From the NCBI GenBank assembly GCA_944390205.1, contig CALXPF010000005.1:1-34887 (forward strand): a stretch of 34,887 bases of DNA, given 5' to 3'. A program made the translations under genes and the position numbers. The notes below the pieces were generated by a model, which was not told where the DNA came from, searched no databases, and worked only from the letters and a program-made list of their open reading frames with translations. Source of the DNA: an uncultured Alphaproteobacteria bacterium. Lineage in GTDB: Bacteria > Pseudomonadota > Alphaproteobacteria > CAAHEQ01 > UBA3637. Positions 8,296 through 19,267 of this stretch are shown one piece after another. Each line of letters starts with the position of its first letter. Positions within the stretch are counted from its first letter, which is position 1.

Positions 8296-9102
8296 ATGAT
8301 TCAAAAAGGAACACTTACTGCCGGAGTATTTACTGGTTGTATCGGAATAATAGTGTTATCAGCATTGCCATCGGCTGCTTATATGACAACCACACGGGGA
8401 GAGAATTCAAATTTTGCCTCTCCGAATGTGACAGATTGGGGTGGGGGGAACCTCAATACTCATTATGCCTCAAATCCCAAAACAACCGGAGATAATTTTG
8501 AAACGGATATCATAACAAGGGGTACAACAACAAGTCCGAAAACTACCCATTCAACCGCGCCCAGAACGACCGGAACCGATTTTGTCACAAATATTGTGAC
8601 AGATAATACAACAACAAGTCCGGGAACAACTTATTCAACCGCACCCAGAACGACCGGAACCGATTTTGTCACAAGTATTGTGACGGATAATACAACAACA
8701 AGTCCGGGAACAACTTATTCAACCGCACCCAGAACGACCGGAACCGATTTTGACACAAATATCATGACAAATATTACAACGGATCTGAATACAAGTATTA
8801 CAACGGATCTGAATACAAGTTTTCTGGAAAATTCGGATATTTTAACATCCCCCATTACCAGTACTCAAACAGATATCCTAACGACGTGGGATACCGAACC
8901 AACTTCCTTGGAAACAACGTTTATGGAAACGTCTATGGATGGCGGATATTATAGTTCAACGTATCCGGAGACAAGTTCAACTTACCCAGAAATAAGTTCG
9001 ACGTATCCGGAAACAAGCACAACTTATCCGGAAATGAGTACAACTTATCCGGAATCAAGTTCTACGTATCCGGAAACAACGGTACTTTGTATTACAATTT
9101 AA
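8296..9102 (+). CDS. Secreted Thr/Ser-rich tandem-repeat protein
   Basis: A 268-residue protein. An N-terminal hydrophobic segment (about 6–30, ending SALPSAAYM) looks like a signal peptide. The mature part is dominated by Thr, Ser, Pro and Asp and contains three repeat types: three 28-residue units (TTTSP…STAPRTTGTDF…VTDN), two 8-residue units (ITTDLNTS) and six 7-residue units (S(S/T)TYPEx). The composition is mucin-like and could be O-glycosylated, but that is inference. No LPXTG, lipobox or C-terminal membrane segment is visible; it ends TTVLCITI with a lone Cys. The family is unknown. The start at 8296 is chosen because GGAAAGGGGA precedes it and the promoter boxes occupy the upstream open frame. 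A strong terminator follows, so it is a highly expressed monocistronic unit by sequence. Confidence 0.8.
   Translation: MIQKGTLTAGVFTGCIGIIVLSALPSAAYMTTTRGENSNFASPNVTDWGGGNLNTHYASNPKTTGDNFETDIITRGTTTSPKTTHSTAPRTTGTDFVTNIVTDNTTTSPGTTYSTAPRTTGTDFVTSIVTDNTTTSPGTTYSTAPRTTGTDFDTNIMTNITTDLNTSITTDLNTSFLENSDILTSPITSTQTDILTTWDTEPTSLETTFMETSMDGGYYSSTYPETSSTYPEISSTYPETSTTYPEMSTTYPESSSTYPETTVLCITI
8524..8775 (+). repeat. Three 84-bp coding tandem repeats
   Basis: Units begin ACAACAACAAGTCCG at 8524, 8608 and 8692, exactly 84 bases apart. Units two and three are almost identical until the third diverges at its end. They encode the 28-residue Thr-rich motif. Confidence 0.9.
8773..8820 (+). repeat. Two identical 24-bp coding repeats
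   Basis: ATTACAACGGATCTGAATAC plus AAGT occurs twice in a row, encoding ITTDLNTS twice. Confidence 0.85.
8953..9078 (+). repeat. Six 21-bp coding repeats (S-S/T-T-Y-P-E-x)
   Basis: Units start at 8953, 8974, 8995, 9016, 9037 and 9058. The DNA differs mainly at third positions and in the seventh codon (T, I, T, M, S, T), so this array is older or under amino-acid-level selection compared with the 84-bp units. Confidence 0.9.
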
Positions 9103-9124
9103 ATCAAAGTCAAACTTGAGAAAT

Positions 9125-9155
9125 AACCCCGTGGAATGCAGGCCATGGGGTTTTT
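9125..9155 (+). terminator. Rho-independent terminator
   Basis: Ten-pair stem AACCCCGTGG (9125–9134) / CCATGGGGTT (9143–9152) with one G·U pair and an 8-base loop, ending in TTTTT. Confidence 0.9.
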
Positions 9156-10249
9156 CATTCGGAATATGTTAGAATATAAAAAGAAATTCGGAAGAGATAG
9201 AAAGATTTTATATGTAGACAAAATCGACTCCTTTTCAATCCTCTCAACAGACATAAAACAAATAGAGCACCACCGCTAAAACAAGGCTAGATATAAGATG
9301 ATATACTCTTGCCTCATTTATCTGTTATACAAAACGTCTGCTTTGGGATTATTTATTATTTTTTAAGCACCGTCTTTTTTTCTAAATATTTTTCATTTAA
9401 AAAGAGATCCCCCTCTATCAAATACAACCTTTTTCATACGGGGATACAAGCCGTTTTTGTTGCCCCCCCAACGAAACACATCTCCTATTTTGTTATTATA
9501 CGCTATAACGGGCACCATATACCTCTTTGTGAGGGAGCTTTCCCGTATTACTCATTACGTTCACAAAAGGCCTTTAAACCGTTTTCCACATATTCCTTTC
9601 GTTTTTTGTATTCTTAGCGATACGCTCGACATCATTTCACTCATACTCAAAACCTCTATTTAAATATAAATATTTTATGTCTCTCTCTGATCATAAAAGT
9701 GTTCTTTTCTTTGAGGAAGCTTTAAATTTTTAGTATATTTCTCTTATTTGGTTTCCATTCTCCGACAGAGAGAATTTAAATAGGGTTCTCTTCAAGTGTT
9801 TCCAGTTTGAGATCATTTTTTAAAATATAAACTGTTTCCGTCTTTTTTATTGCCGTAAAACTCTTTGCTTCCAAACTTTTGAGCAAATCCGATAGATATT
9901 TAAGGTTCTGCAAGAAAAAGATACAAGGGAGATGATCCTCTTTTTATAATTACTTTAGAACCGTGTTTCTGATTGATTATTTTACATCCGACAGGTTGTT
10001 AAAATTGAACCTATCGGGATCACTTTATCCGCCTTACGATCCTCAACCAAACAAATCTCCACACTGACACGAGCGCCTCCGGAGATAAAAATTTTTCTCA
10101 ATCCGGTATATTTTGATCAGAATCTCAATATCATTGTTTATTTGTATTTGAGTATTCAATTAATCTATTCGGGGGAAAATAGAATCTATTTCAGGAAGCA
10201 AAAATTGATTTATCATAGAAACAAAATAAGGATTGTTCTCTCAAAATAG
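9156..10249. other. 1.1-kb AT-rich stretch without an intact gene
   Basis: Both strands lack a convincing gene with a ribosome site. Short open frames on the plus strand around 9309–9663 have implausible compositions and overlap each other in different frames. On the minus strand, coding-like pieces interrupted by stops occur at about 9776–10116 and, more doubtfully, near 9500–9640. It looks like a decaying region rather than an RNA gene; I saw no tRNA or array. Confidence 0.6.
9776..10116 (-). pseudogene. Possible decayed gene, minus strand
   Basis: One open piece runs from about 10116 to the stop at 9982 and contains ISGGARVSVEICLVEDRKAD followed by KVIPIGSILTTCRM. A second, in another frame, runs from about 9944 to the stop at 9776 and contains YLSDLLKSLEAKSFTAIKK and ends in LKLETLEENPI. 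A further coding-like piece (NNDIEILIKIYRIEKNFYL) precedes the first in a shifted frame. Their composition is protein-like, but stops and frame changes separate them. The ancestral family is not recognised, and chance open frames remain possible. Confidence 0.4.
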
Positions 10250-10277
10250 AAAAAAGCCTCTCAAAAGAGGCTTTTTT
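10250..10277 (-). terminator. Terminator of the rpoBC operon
   Basis: Stem GCCTCT (10256–10261) / AGAGGC (10266–10271) with a CAAA loop, flanked by six A and six T. It lies 25 bases beyond the rpoC stop. Confidence 0.9.
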
Positions 10278-10301
10278 CTGTTTCTGATAAAGGAGGCAAG
10301 A

Positions 10302-13300
10302 TTATCCCATATTTCCTGTCTCTTTATTTCTGGCATCCAAAACATCTTTGTCTCGTTCCGCCGCAATTTGACGAAGCCGTTGCATTTGGGCTCCCGTTCC
10401 GGCAGGAATCAAACGACCGACAATGACATTTTCCTTAAGACCGGCGAGTTTATCTTTCTTTCCGGCAATGGCAGCTTCCGTCAACACTCGAGTCGTCTCT
10501 TGGAAGGAGGCGGCAGAAATAAAGGAGGTTGTCTGCAAACTGGCCTTTGTAATACCGAGCAGAACAGGGGCAACGGTGGCCTCTCGACCGCCGGCTTTTG
10601 CTGCCTTTAAGTTTTCGGCGACCAACGTCTCTTTATCGACTTGTTCTCCGGCCAACAATGTTGTATCTCCGGCGTCCAAAACCTCAAGTTTTTGCATCAT
10701 TTGGCGGACAATCACTTCAATATGTTTGTCATTAATTTTCACACCTTGCAAACGATAAACAGCTTGAACTTCTTTAACCAGATAATCAGCTAAAGCTTCA
10801 ACACCCAAAACTCTCAGGATATCGTGAGGATCCAACGGGCCTTCAACAATCATGTCACCCTTTTGAATAATATCCCCTTCACGGACAGCAACGGAAACAC
10901 CTTTCGGAATAAGGTATTCACGAGTTGTTTCACCATCTTCTCCGATCACGACAATCCGTCGTTTTGTCTTAAAGTCGGCACCGTATTCAACGCGTCCGGC
11001 GATTTCAGAAATAATGGCGGCATCTTTGGGACGACGGGCTTCAAAGAGCTCGGCAACACGTGGCAAACCACCCGTAATATCTCTTGTTTTAGAGCTTTCG
11101 CGAGGCAATCTGGCCAAAACGTCACCCACTTGAACCTTTTGTCCGTTTTCAACGGCCACCACCGCATTAACGGGCAAATAATATCGGGCTTCCATTCCAT
11201 TACTGAACTTAAAGATTTTACCTTTTTCATCCAACAAGGAAAGGTGCGGTTTTCGATCTTGCTTAGAAGATTGTTGACGCCAATCCATAACCACTTTGGA
11301 GGTTAATCCGGTTGCCTCGTCAACCACTTCACGAATTGTTTCGCCATCGACCAAATCCTCATAACGAACCGTTCCGTTTTTATCAACAATGATCGGCATT
11401 GTATAAGGATCCCATTCGGCAACGCGAGTTCCCTTTGTCACTTTTTGTCCGTTTTCGACCATTAATTTAGCCCCATAAGGAACTTTATGGCGTGCCTTTT
11501 CACGGTTGTTTGCATCTAACAAAGAAACCTCGCAGTTTCTTGATAAGACAATCATATCACCGGCGGAATTTTTGATCGTATTACAGTTATTCAAGCGAAT
11601 TTTCGCATCAAATACGGCGTCAATATTGGATTGTTCCGCGCCTCTTTGAGCCGTACCACCGATATGGAAGGTCCGCATGGTTAACTGTGTTCCCGGTTCA
11701 CCGATGGATTGTGCGGCGATAATACCCACGACCTCACCTAAATTAACCGGTGTTCCCCGAGCCAAATCACGGCCATAGCAAGCGGCGCAAATACCATTCT
11801 CGGCCTCACAAGTTAACACGGATCGAATACGAACGGAATCGACACCGACGGAATCAATTCGTTCCACATCATTTTCATCAATTAATTTATTTTTAGGAAC
11901 GATAATTTCTCCCGTTTCGGGATCTTTAATATCCTCAGCAGCCGTTCGGCCCAAAATACGTTCACCGGTCGAGGCAATCACATCACCGCCTTCGATGATC
12001 GGTTGAATGGTAATTCCTTTGTCCGTACCACAATCTTCCATTGTAATAATGGCATCTTGGGCAACATCCACCAAACGTCTGGTCAAATAACCGGAGTTTG
12101 CAGTTTTTAAAGCCGTATCAACCAATCCTTTTCGAGCACCGTGGGTAGAGTTAAAATACTCCATAACCGTCAATCCTTCCTTAAAATTGGAAGTAATCGG
12201 TGTTTCAATAATTTCACCGGACGGTTTTGCCATCAATCCCCGCATACCGGCCAACTGACGCATCTGTGTCGCCGATCCTCGAGCTCCCGAATGAGCCATC
12301 ATATAAACGGAATTGACAGGTTTCCCCGGTTCTGTTTTTGAAATTTCTTTCATCATGGCATCCGCAATAGCATCCGTACAAGAAGACCACGCATCAATAA
12401 CTTTGTTATATTTTTCAAGTCGAGTGATTAATCCGTCTTGATATTGACGTTCAAATTCATTTGTTTTCTTCTTGGTTTCGGCCAATAATTTTTCTTTCGC
12501 GGCCGGAATAATCAAATCATCTTTTCCGAACGAAATACCGGCAGCTGCAGCCTGATGATATCCGAGATTCATAATTTTATCGGCAAAAATACAAGTTGCT
12601 TTCTGACCGCAATGACGATAAACCGCATCAATAATGTCAGAAACTTCTTTCTTACGAATGAGACGATTCATCAAACTGAACGGAATTTTTGAGTTATCCG
12701 GCAACATGGCAGCCAATTGAACACGTCCCGGTGTTGTATCAACAATTCGTGTTCTTTTTTCACCGTTATCTTCCATAATTGTCAAACGAACTTTAATTTT
12801 GGAATGAAGTGTGACCACTTTCTCAAATAATGCATGTTCGATTTCTTGCGGACCGGAGAAAACCATTCCCTCTCCCGGTTCACCGTCTCTTTCCATGGAC
12901 AAATAGTACAAGCCCAAAATAATATCCTGTGTCGGCACAATAATCGGTTTACCGCTGGCCGGTGATAAAATATTATTGGTTGACATCATCAACACACGAG
13001 CTTCCAATTGGGCTTCCATTGACAACGGGACATGAACGGCCATTTGGTCACCATCAAAGTCAGCATTAAACGCCGTACAAACCAACGGATGCAATTTAAT
13101 GGCTTTACCCTCGATCAAAACCGGCTCAAAGGCTTGAATACCCAATCTATGTAATGTCGGAGCACGATTCAACAAAACAGGATGCTCACGAATGACTTCG
13201 GAAAGAATATCCCACACTTCCGGCTTTTCTTTTTCGACCATCTTTTTGGCCGCTTTAATTGTCGAAGCCATTCCGTATTGCTCCAGTTTTGCATAAATAA

Positions 13301-14441
13301 ACGGCTTAAACAACTCCAAGGCCATCCGTTTCGGCAATCCGCACTGATGTAATAACAAATCCGGACCAACCGTAATCACCGAACGACCCGAATAGTCCAC
13401 CCGTTTACCGAGCAAGTTTTGACGGAAGCGTCCCTGTTTTCCTTTAAGCATATCGGCTAAAGACTTAAGCGGGCGTTTGTTAATACCTGCCACGGCACGC
13501 CCTCTGCGACCATTATCAAACAAGGCATCCACCGCCTCTTGCAACATCCGTTTTTCATTGCGAATAATAATTTCCGGAGCCCGTAACTCAAGCAATCGTT
13601 TTAACCGATTGTTCCGGTTAATTACTCGACGATATAAGTCATTCAAATCAGAAGTTGCAAAACGACCCCCATCTAACGGAACCAACGGACGGAGTTCCGG
13701 CGGAATAACCGGCAGTACATCCAAAACCATCCATTCGGGACGTGAACCGGATTCCAAAAAGGACTCAACCATTTTGAGCTTTTTGACGATTTTCTTGCGT
13801 TTCATATCAGAAGTCGTTCCGATCAATTCGGCACGCAACCGTTCTGCTTCTGCGGACAAGTCAATTTGAGACAACATTTCTTTAATGGCTTCGGCACCGA
13901 TCCCGACACGGAAAGCATCTTCCCCATATTCTTCCAGTGCCGTCTGATATTGTTCTTCCGTCAAAAGATCGTGTTGTTTTAAAGGTGTCAATCCGGGCTC
14001 AATCACAATATATTTTTCAAAATACAGGACAGATTCCAGATTTTTTAACATCATATCCAACAACGTTCCGATTCGACTGGGCAATGATTTCAAGAACCAA
14101 ATATGCGTGACAGGAGAAGCCAATTCAATATGTCCCATACGCTCACGACGAACCTTGGATAGTGTCACCTCAACACCACACTTTTCACAAACGATACCCC
14201 GATATTTCATTCGTTTGTATTTACCGCACAAACATTCGTAATCTTTTGTCGGTCCGAAAATCTTGGCGCAGAACAAACCGTCTTTTTCAGGTTTAAATGT
14301 TCGATAATTGATCGTTTCGGGACGTGTGACTTCACCAAACGACCAGGATCTGATTTTTTCCGGAGAAGCAATCGAAATACGAATATCATCAAATGATTGC
14401 GGAGATGCGACCTGTCCAAATGTTTTAATCAATTCATTCAT
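10302..14441 (-). CDS. rpoC: RNA polymerase beta' subunit
   Basis: A 1379-residue beta' subunit, normal length for an alphaproteobacterium. It carries the N-terminal zinc site ([20 protein letters not shown]), the clamp and rudder region, the catalytic Mg-binding motif NADFDGD, the trigger/bridge region ([20 protein letters not shown]), the second zinc cluster ([15 protein letters not shown]) and the conserved [20 protein letters not shown] stretch. It forms the RNA polymerase active centre with beta. It is the last gene of the minus-strand operon; a terminator follows, and rpsL, rpsG and fusA, which often come next, are absent. The ATG has a modest upstream site (AGAGGTAAAAA). Confidence 0.98.
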   Translation of the reverse strand: MNELIKTFGQVASPQSFDDIRISIASPEKIRSWSFGEVTRPETINYRTFKPEKDGLFCAKIFGPTKDYECLCGKYKRMKYRGIVCEKCGVEVTLSKVRRERMGHIELASPVTHIWFLKSLPSRIGTLLDMMLKNLESVLYFEKYIVIEPGLTPLKQHDLLTEEQYQTALEEYGEDAFRVGIGAEAIKEMLSQIDLSAEAERLRAELIGTTSDMKRKKIVKKLKMVESFLESGSRPEWMVLDVLPVIPPELRPLVPLDGGRFATSDLNDLYRRVINRNNRLKRLLELRAPEIIIRNEKRMLQEAVDALFDNGRRGRAVAGINKRPLKSLADMLKGKQGRFRQNLLGKRVDYSGRSVITVGPDLLLHQCGLPKRMALELFKPFIYAKLEQYGMASTIKAAKKMVEKEKPEVWDILSEVIREHPVLLNRAPTLHRLGIQAFEPVLIEGKAIKLHPLVCTAFNADFDGDQMAVHVPLSMEAQLEARVLMMSTNNILSPASGKPIIVPTQDIILGLYYLSMERDGEPGEGMVFSGPQEIEHALFEKVVTLHSKIKVRLTIMEDNGEKRTRIVDTTPGRVQLAAMLPDNSKIPFSLMNRLIRKKEVSDIIDAVYRHCGQKATCIFADKIMNLGYHQAAAAGISFGKDDLIIPAAKEKLLAETKKKTNEFERQYQDGLITRLEKYNKVIDAWSSCTDAIADAMMKEISKTEPGKPVNSVYMMAHSGARGSATQMRQLAGMRGLMAKPSGEIIETPITSNFKEGLTVMEYFNSTHGARKGLVDTALKTANSGYLTRRLVDVAQDAIITMEDCGTDKGITIQPIIEGGDVIASTGERILGRTAAEDIKDPETGEIIVPKNKLIDENDVERIDSVGVDSVRIRSVLTCEAENGICAACYGRDLARGTPVNLGEVVGIIAAQSIGEPGTQLTMRTFHIGGTAQRGAEQSNIDAVFDAKIRLNNCNTIKNSAGDMIVLSRNCEVSLLDANNREKARHKVPYGAKLMVENGQKVTKGTRVAEWDPYTMPIIVDKNGTVRYEDLVDGETIREVVDEATGLTSKVVMDWRQQSSKQDRKPHLSLLDEKGKIFKFSNGMEARYYLPVNAVVAVENGQKVQVGDVLARLPRESSKTRDITGGLPRVAELFEARRPKDAAIISEIAGRVEYGADFKTKRRIVVIGEDGETTREYLIPKGVSVAVREGDIIQKGDMIVEGPLDPHDILRVLGVEALADYLVKEVQAVYRLQGVKINDKHIEVIVRQMMQKLEVLDAGDTTLLAGEQVDKETLVAENLKAAKAGGREATVAPVLLGITKASLQTTSFISAASFQETTRVLTEAAIAGKKDKLAGLKENVIVGRLIPAGTGAQMQRLRQIAAERDKDVLDARNKETGNMG

Positions 14442-14472
14442 GTTTTTTACCTCTGTTTAAAGTGAAATGAGC

Positions 14473-14496
14473 AGGGAAGAGCCAAAACTCTTCCCT
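14473..14496 (-). promoter_or_regulatory. Perfect stem-loop in the rpoB–rpoC spacer
   Basis: AGGGAAGAG (14473–14481) pairs perfectly with CTCTTCCCT (14488–14496) around a 6-base loop, in a spacer of 61 bases. No U run follows in the transcript, so it is not an ordinary terminator. It may be an mRNA processing or stability element (inference). Confidence 0.65.
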
Positions 14497-14502
14497 TATA
14501 AA

Positions 14503-17500
14503 CTATTTGTCGTTTTGGTTCAACTCAACGTCCAACCCCAAAGAACGCATTTCTTTGACCAAGACGTTAAATGATTCCGGAATACCCGATTCGAAGTTAT
14601 TATCCCCTCGAATAATTGTTTCGTAAGCTTTAATACGACCGGAAACATCATCGGATTTAATCGTCAACATTTCTTGCAACGTATAGGCGGCTCCGTATGC
14701 TTCCAAAGCCCACACTTCCATTTCACCAAATCGTTGACCACCAAACTGAGCTTTACCGCCGAGCGGTTGTTGTGTCACCAAGCTGTATGGTCCGATAGAC
14801 CGAGCGTGAATCTTCTCATCAACCAAATGGTGTAATTTCAGCATATACATATAACCGATTGTCACCTTTCGATCAAACGGTTCACCCGTCAATCCATCAT
14901 ATAACGTCACTTGACCGGATGTATCAAGACCCGCCATCTCAAACATATGATTGATATCATCTTGATGAGCTCCGTCAAAAACAGGAGTTGCAATCGGCAA
15001 TCCGTCTCTGAGATTCTCAGACATGGCCAATAATTGCTCATCTGTCATATCTGCTACTTTATTATTGTACTCTCGATCGCCGTACACCTCTTTTAATTTA
15101 GCTCTCAAATCATCCGTTTTGGCTTGTTTGGCCTTAATATTGTCAACAATCTGACCGATTTGACGACCCAATTCATGGCAGGCGTACCCTAAGTGTGTTT
15201 CCAAAATCTGACCGACATTCATACGAGACGGCACACCCAAAGGATTCAACACGATATCCATCGGCGTTCCATCTTCCGTATACGGCATATCCTCAACAGG
15301 TAAAACACGCGAAATAACGCCTTTATTTCCGTGACGACCGGCCACCTTATCACCGGGTTGCAACTTCCGTTTCGTGGCAATAAAGACCTTAATTTTCTTT
15401 AATTCTCCGGCCATCATTTCATCACCGCGTTGCAATTTTTCAACTCGATTTTCAAATTTTTCTTGCAACTCTTTTTCGGCCTGATTTAAAGTCTCGATCA
15501 ACTGCTCAATTTCAGCCATGACCTGATCATCGGCAATGGAAATTTTCCGCAAATTGTAATTGGCGACATCGGACAAAACAGCTTCCGTTAAAACCGTTCC
15601 GGCTTTAATCCCTTCGGCTTTTGTCACTTTTTGACCAATTAACAAAGAACGAATTCGATCATAGAAGCTTCCTTGAATAATGGCTTTTTCGTCATCTCGA
15701 TCTTTAGCCAATCGACTGATTTCAGCCTGTTCAATGGACAAAGCTCTTTCATCTTTTTCAATGCCTCGGCGTGTAAAAATACGCACATCGACAACGGTTC
15801 CATAGACCCCCGGCGGAACGCGCAAAGAAGAATCTCGAACGTCAGCTGCCTTTTCACCGAAAATTGTTCTGAGCAACTTTTCTTCCGGTGTCATGATTGT
15901 TTCACCTTTCGGTGTCACCTTACCAACCAAAATATCTCCGGCTTTCACTTCGGCACCGATATAAACGATACCCGTTTCATCCAGATTTTTCAATCCTTCT
16001 TCACCGACATTCGGAATATCCCGTGTAATTTCTTCTTGTCCCAATTTGGTATCGCGGGCCACCACTTCAAACTCTTCCAAATGAATGGAGGTAAACACAT
16101 CATCTTTTGCAATGCGTTCGGAAATCAAAATAGAGTCTTCATAGTTATACCCGTTCCACGGCATAAAGGCGACCAAAACATTTCGGCCCAAAGCCAACTC
16201 ACCCAATTGTGTACAAGGACCATCGGCGATGATATCACCCTTTGTCACCACCTCGCCTGTTTTAACAAGCGGTTGTTGTGTCATACAAGTTCCTTGATTG
16301 GAACGTTGGAATTTTTCCAATGTATAAATATCAACGGCCGACGAGGTTGAAGACAGATCATCCGTTGCCCGAATAACAATACGAGAAGAATCCACTTGTT
16401 GAACAACACCGGAACGACGAGCCACAATAGCCACTTTTGAATCTCTGGCAACCTTTCCTTCCATTCCCGTTCCGACAAGAGGAGCCTCATTTTTCAACAA
16501 AGGGACACCTTGTTTTTGCATGTTAGAACCCATCAAGGCCCGGTGAGCGTCATCGTTTTCCAAAAACGGAATTAAAGAAGCGGCAACCGACACGACCTGT
16601 CGGGGATCAACATCCATCAAGTCCACCTCTTCACGTTTTGACAAGATTGCCTCACCCTCATGACGCGCCATCACAAATTCTTCGGAAAAAGCGCCGTCTT
16701 TTGTTAATTTTGCATTGGCCTGCGCAATGATATGAGAAGCCTCTTCCATGGCAGACAAATAGACCACATCGTTTGTCACTTTACCATCAACAACTTTTCG
16801 GTACGGGGTTTCGATAAATCCGTACTTGTTGATTTTTGCGTAAGATGCCAATGAGTTAATCAATCCGATGTTTTGGCCTTCCGGCGATTCAATCGGACAG
16901 ATACGGCCATAGTGTGTCGGATGAACGTCACGCACTTCCATACCGGCACGATCTCGCGTCAATCCGCCCGGTCCCAAAGCAGATAACCGGCGTTTATGTG
17001 TAATCTCGGAAAGTGGATTATTTTGATCCATAAATTGTGACAACTGAGAAGACGCAAAAAATTCACGAACAGCTGCAGATAGCGGTTTTGCATTAATTAA
17101 ATCATACGGCATCACCGAATCAATTTCACTGGATGTCATTCTTTCACGAATCATGCGTTCCATTCGCAATAAGCCCAAGCGATATTGATTTTCCATCAAT
17201 TCACCAACGGAACGAACCCGTCTGTTTCCTAAATTATCAATATCATCAATTTGACCTTTTCCGTCTTTTAATTCGACCAAAGTCTTTAAAATTTTAAGAA
17301 TATCTTCTTTTCTTAAAACACGAACCGAATCCGGAACTTCATTCAAATCAAAGCCCAGACGAGCATTCATTTTGACACGGCCGACAGACGATAAATCATA
17401 CCGCTCTAAATCAAAAAACATGCTTCGGAACAAAGCATCTGCCGTTTCAACAACCGGTAATTCACCGGGGCGCATAATTTTGTAAATATCAATTAACGCC

Positions 17501-18681
17501 TCTTCACGGGTTGTGTTTTTATCGGCGACCAACGTATTGCGAATATATGGTCCGACATTAACATAATCGATATGCAAGACGGAAATTTCTTTAACCTTTA
17601 AAGCCTCCAGTTGAGCAATGTCATCTTCCGTGATTTCATCACCGGCTTCCATCACGACTTCACCCGTATTTTCATCGATAAAATCCGTTGCCACAAAGCG
17701 CCCGATCAGGTCTTCCGAACTGACACGAAATTCTTCCAATCCGTCTTTTTGAAGCTTTTTGGCTTTCGCCATATTCAGTTTTTCGCCTTTTTCCAAAACG
17801 ACTTTTCCGGTTTTGGCATCAATCAAATCAAAAGGAAGTTTAACACCTTTCATTAAAGCGGGGACAAAAGCCGTTTTCCAGCCTTTTTTATCTTTTTTGA
17901 AAACGATCTTTTCATAGAAATAAGACAAAATTTCTTCTTTGCTCATTCCAAAAACATCCGCCGGATCTATTTCAACGCCTTCAGCTTTTGCCTCCAAGCG
18001 TTTTTGAGCCGTTTCTTCACTATCTAACGCATACAACAAAGAAGAAACCGGCAATTTCCGACGACGGTCAATACGCACATAGACCAAATCTTTGGCGTCA
18101 AATTCAAAATCAATCCAAGACCCGCGGTACGGAATGACACGGGCAGCGAATAAAAACTTTCCGGACGAATGGGTCTCACCGTTGTCATGATCAAAGAAAA
18201 CACCGGGGGAACGGTGCATTTGAGAAACGACGACTCGCTCCGTCCCATTGACAATAAACGTTCCTCTTTCCGTCATGAGGGGCAAATCGCCCATATAAAC
18301 ATCTTGTTCTTTAATATCCCGAATAGACCGCATTCCGGTCGCTGCATCAACATCCCAAACAACCAGTCTTAAAGTCGCCCGAACCGGAGCAGCATAAGTC
18401 AAAGATCTTTTTAAACACTCATCGACATCAAACTTTGGCTCATCTAATTCGTACTTCACAAACTCCAAATCGCCTCGACCGGCAAAATCATGGATCGGGA
18501 AAATAGATTTAAAAACTTCTTGGAGACCAATATCTTCTCTTTTCGAAACAGGAACACCCCATTGCAAGAATTGATTGTAAGAACTGGTTTGAACCTCGAT
18601 TAAATTTGGCATTTCGACAACCGGTTCAATTCGGCCAAAATTTTTACGAACTCTTCTGCGATTTATTTCGGATTTGATCAT
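14503..18681 (-). CDS. rpoB: RNA polymerase beta subunit
   Basis: A 1392-residue beta subunit. The N-terminus after the chosen start ([20 protein letters not shown]) aligns with the usual alphaproteobacterial RpoB beginning. The ATG at 18681 has GGGGA eight bases upstream, whereas the in-frame ATG at 18696 has only an A-rich leader. The rifampicin region ([20 protein letters not shown] and [15 protein letters not shown]) is the sensitive-type sequence, with Asp, His and Ser at the main resistance positions. Other landmarks are [20 protein letters not shown], the [12 protein letters not shown] motif and the C-terminal [20 protein letters not shown]. It lies between rplL and rpoC. Confidence 0.97.
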   Translation of the reverse strand: MIKSEINRRRVRKNFGRIEPVVEMPNLIEVQTSSYNQFLQWGVPVSKREDIGLQEVFKSIFPIHDFAGRGDLEFVKYELDEPKFDVDECLKRSLTYAAPVRATLRLVVWDVDAATGMRSIRDIKEQDVYMGDLPLMTERGTFIVNGTERVVVSQMHRSPGVFFDHDNGETHSSGKFLFAARVIPYRGSWIDFEFDAKDLVYVRIDRRRKLPVSSLLYALDSEETAQKRLEAKAEGVEIDPADVFGMSKEEILSYFYEKIVFKKDKKGWKTAFVPALMKGVKLPFDLIDAKTGKVVLEKGEKLNMAKAKKLQKDGLEEFRVSSEDLIGRFVATDFIDENTGEVVMEAGDEITEDDIAQLEALKVKEISVLHIDYVNVGPYIRNTLVADKNTTREEALIDIYKIMRPGELPVVETADALFRSMFFDLERYDLSSVGRVKMNARLGFDLNEVPDSVRVLRKEDILKILKTLVELKDGKGQIDDIDNLGNRRVRSVGELMENQYRLGLLRMERMIRERMTSSEIDSVMPYDLINAKPLSAAVREFFASSQLSQFMDQNNPLSEITHKRRLSALGPGGLTRDRAGMEVRDVHPTHYGRICPIESPEGQNIGLINSLASYAKINKYGFIETPYRKVVDGKVTNDVVYLSAMEEASHIIAQANAKLTKDGAFSEEFVMARHEGEAILSKREEVDLMDVDPRQVVSVAASLIPFLENDDAHRALMGSNMQKQGVPLLKNEAPLVGTGMEGKVARDSKVAIVARRSGVVQQVDSSRIVIRATDDLSSTSSAVDIYTLEKFQRSNQGTCMTQQPLVKTGEVVTKGDIIADGPCTQLGELALGRNVLVAFMPWNGYNYEDSILISERIAKDDVFTSIHLEEFEVVARDTKLGQEEITRDIPNVGEEGLKNLDETGIVYIGAEVKAGDILVGKVTPKGETIMTPEEKLLRTIFGEKAADVRDSSLRVPPGVYGTVVDVRIFTRRGIEKDERALSIEQAEISRLAKDRDDEKAIIQGSFYDRIRSLLIGQKVTKAEGIKAGTVLTEAVLSDVANYNLRKISIADDQVMAEIEQLIETLNQAEKELQEKFENRVEKLQRGDEMMAGELKKIKVFIATKRKLQPGDKVAGRHGNKGVISRVLPVEDMPYTEDGTPMDIVLNPLGVPSRMNVGQILETHLGYACHELGRQIGQIVDNIKAKQAKTDDLRAKLKEVYGDREYNNKVADMTDEQLLAMSENLRDGLPIATPVFDGAHQDDINHMFEMAGLDTSGQVTLYDGLTGEPFDRKVTIGYMYMLKLHHLVDEKIHARSIGPYSLVTQQPLGGKAQFGGQRFGEMEVWALEAYGAAYTLQEMLTIKSDDVSGRIKAYETIIRGDNNFESGIPESFNVLVKEMRSLGLDVELNQNDK

Positions 18682-18793
18682 GTGCGTAATCCCCATTTTT
18701 TTATTAACACTCTCGACTAAAAGGAGTCGGATCCTTAACTCGTGTCCAATTTAGAGGCATTGGAACCTTGACTTTCGTCTTTTTAGCGGTATC

Positions 18794-18827
18794 GGGTCGA
18801 CACCAATTAAGTCAATTGATGCGACCC
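18794..18827 (-). promoter_or_regulatory. Stem-loop in the rplL–rpoB spacer
   Basis: GGGTCG (18794–18799) pairs with CGACCC (18822–18827). Inside it CAATT (18804–18808) pairs with AATTG around AAGTC. The spacer is about 170 bases (18682–18851), the largest inside the operon. In other bacteria this spacer holds an attenuator and an RNase III site; the same role here is inference. No U run was seen. Confidence 0.5.
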
Positions 18828-18851
18828 AATTCCAGCTTTTTTGAAATAAAA

Positions 18852-19217
18852 TTATTTCAATTCAACCTTAGCGCCAGCGGCTTCGAGTTGTTTTTTGATT
18901 TTTTCAGCTTCGTCTTTGGAAACACCCTTCTTTAATTCTTTCGGGGCACCTTCGACTAAGTCTTTAGCTTCTTTCAAACCCAATCCGGTGATTGTACGAA
19001 CTTCTTTAATGGCAGCAATTTTATTAGCACCACCATCTGTCAAAATAACATCAAATTCTGTTTTTTCTTCAGCGGCAGCAGCAGCGGCACCGGCAGCAGC
19101 AACAACGGGAGCTGCAGCGGAAACGCCCCATTTTTCTTCCAACATTTTGGATAATTCAGCAGCTTCCAAGATTGTTAAAGCTGATAATTCATCAACAATT
19201 TTATTTAAATCAGTCAT
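18852..19217 (-). CDS. rplL: Ribosomal protein L7/L12
   Basis: A 121-residue stalk protein that recruits translation GTPases to the ribosome. The N-terminal dimer domain ([20 protein letters not shown]) is joined by an Ala-rich hinge (about 35–50) to the C-terminal domain with [20 protein letters not shown] and [20 protein letters not shown]. Length and layout are normal. It follows rplJ with a 50-base gap and has the AAGGAATATAAAA site before ATG. Confidence 0.97.
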   Translation of the reverse strand: MTDLNKIVDELSALTILEAAELSKMLEEKWGVSAAAPVVAAAGAAAAAAEEKTEFDVILTDGGANKIAAIKEVRTITGLGLKEAKDLVEGAPKELKKGVSKDEAEKIKKQLEAAGAKVELK

Positions 19218-19267
19218 TTTTATATTCCTTTTTTATAAAGTTTAATTAAAGTATCGTTTGTCAAAAA

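Noticed and set aside
8524-9078. Regular repeats that might suggest a CRISPR array
   Set aside because: Units are in frame, contiguous, without unique spacers, and encode a continuous Thr-rich protein.
9309-9663. Two overlapping plus-strand open frames in the large gap
   Set aside because: No ribosome site, implausible composition, mutually overlapping frames and no recognisable domain.
10423-18372. Many open frames antisense to rpoC and rpoB
   Set aside because: They overlap essential, fully conserved genes, lack ribosome sites and have His/Phe/Arg-rich compositions typical of antisense shadows.
18682-18696. Upstream ATG for rpoB
   Set aside because: No ribosome site precedes it; the ATG at 18681 has one and fits the family N-terminus.
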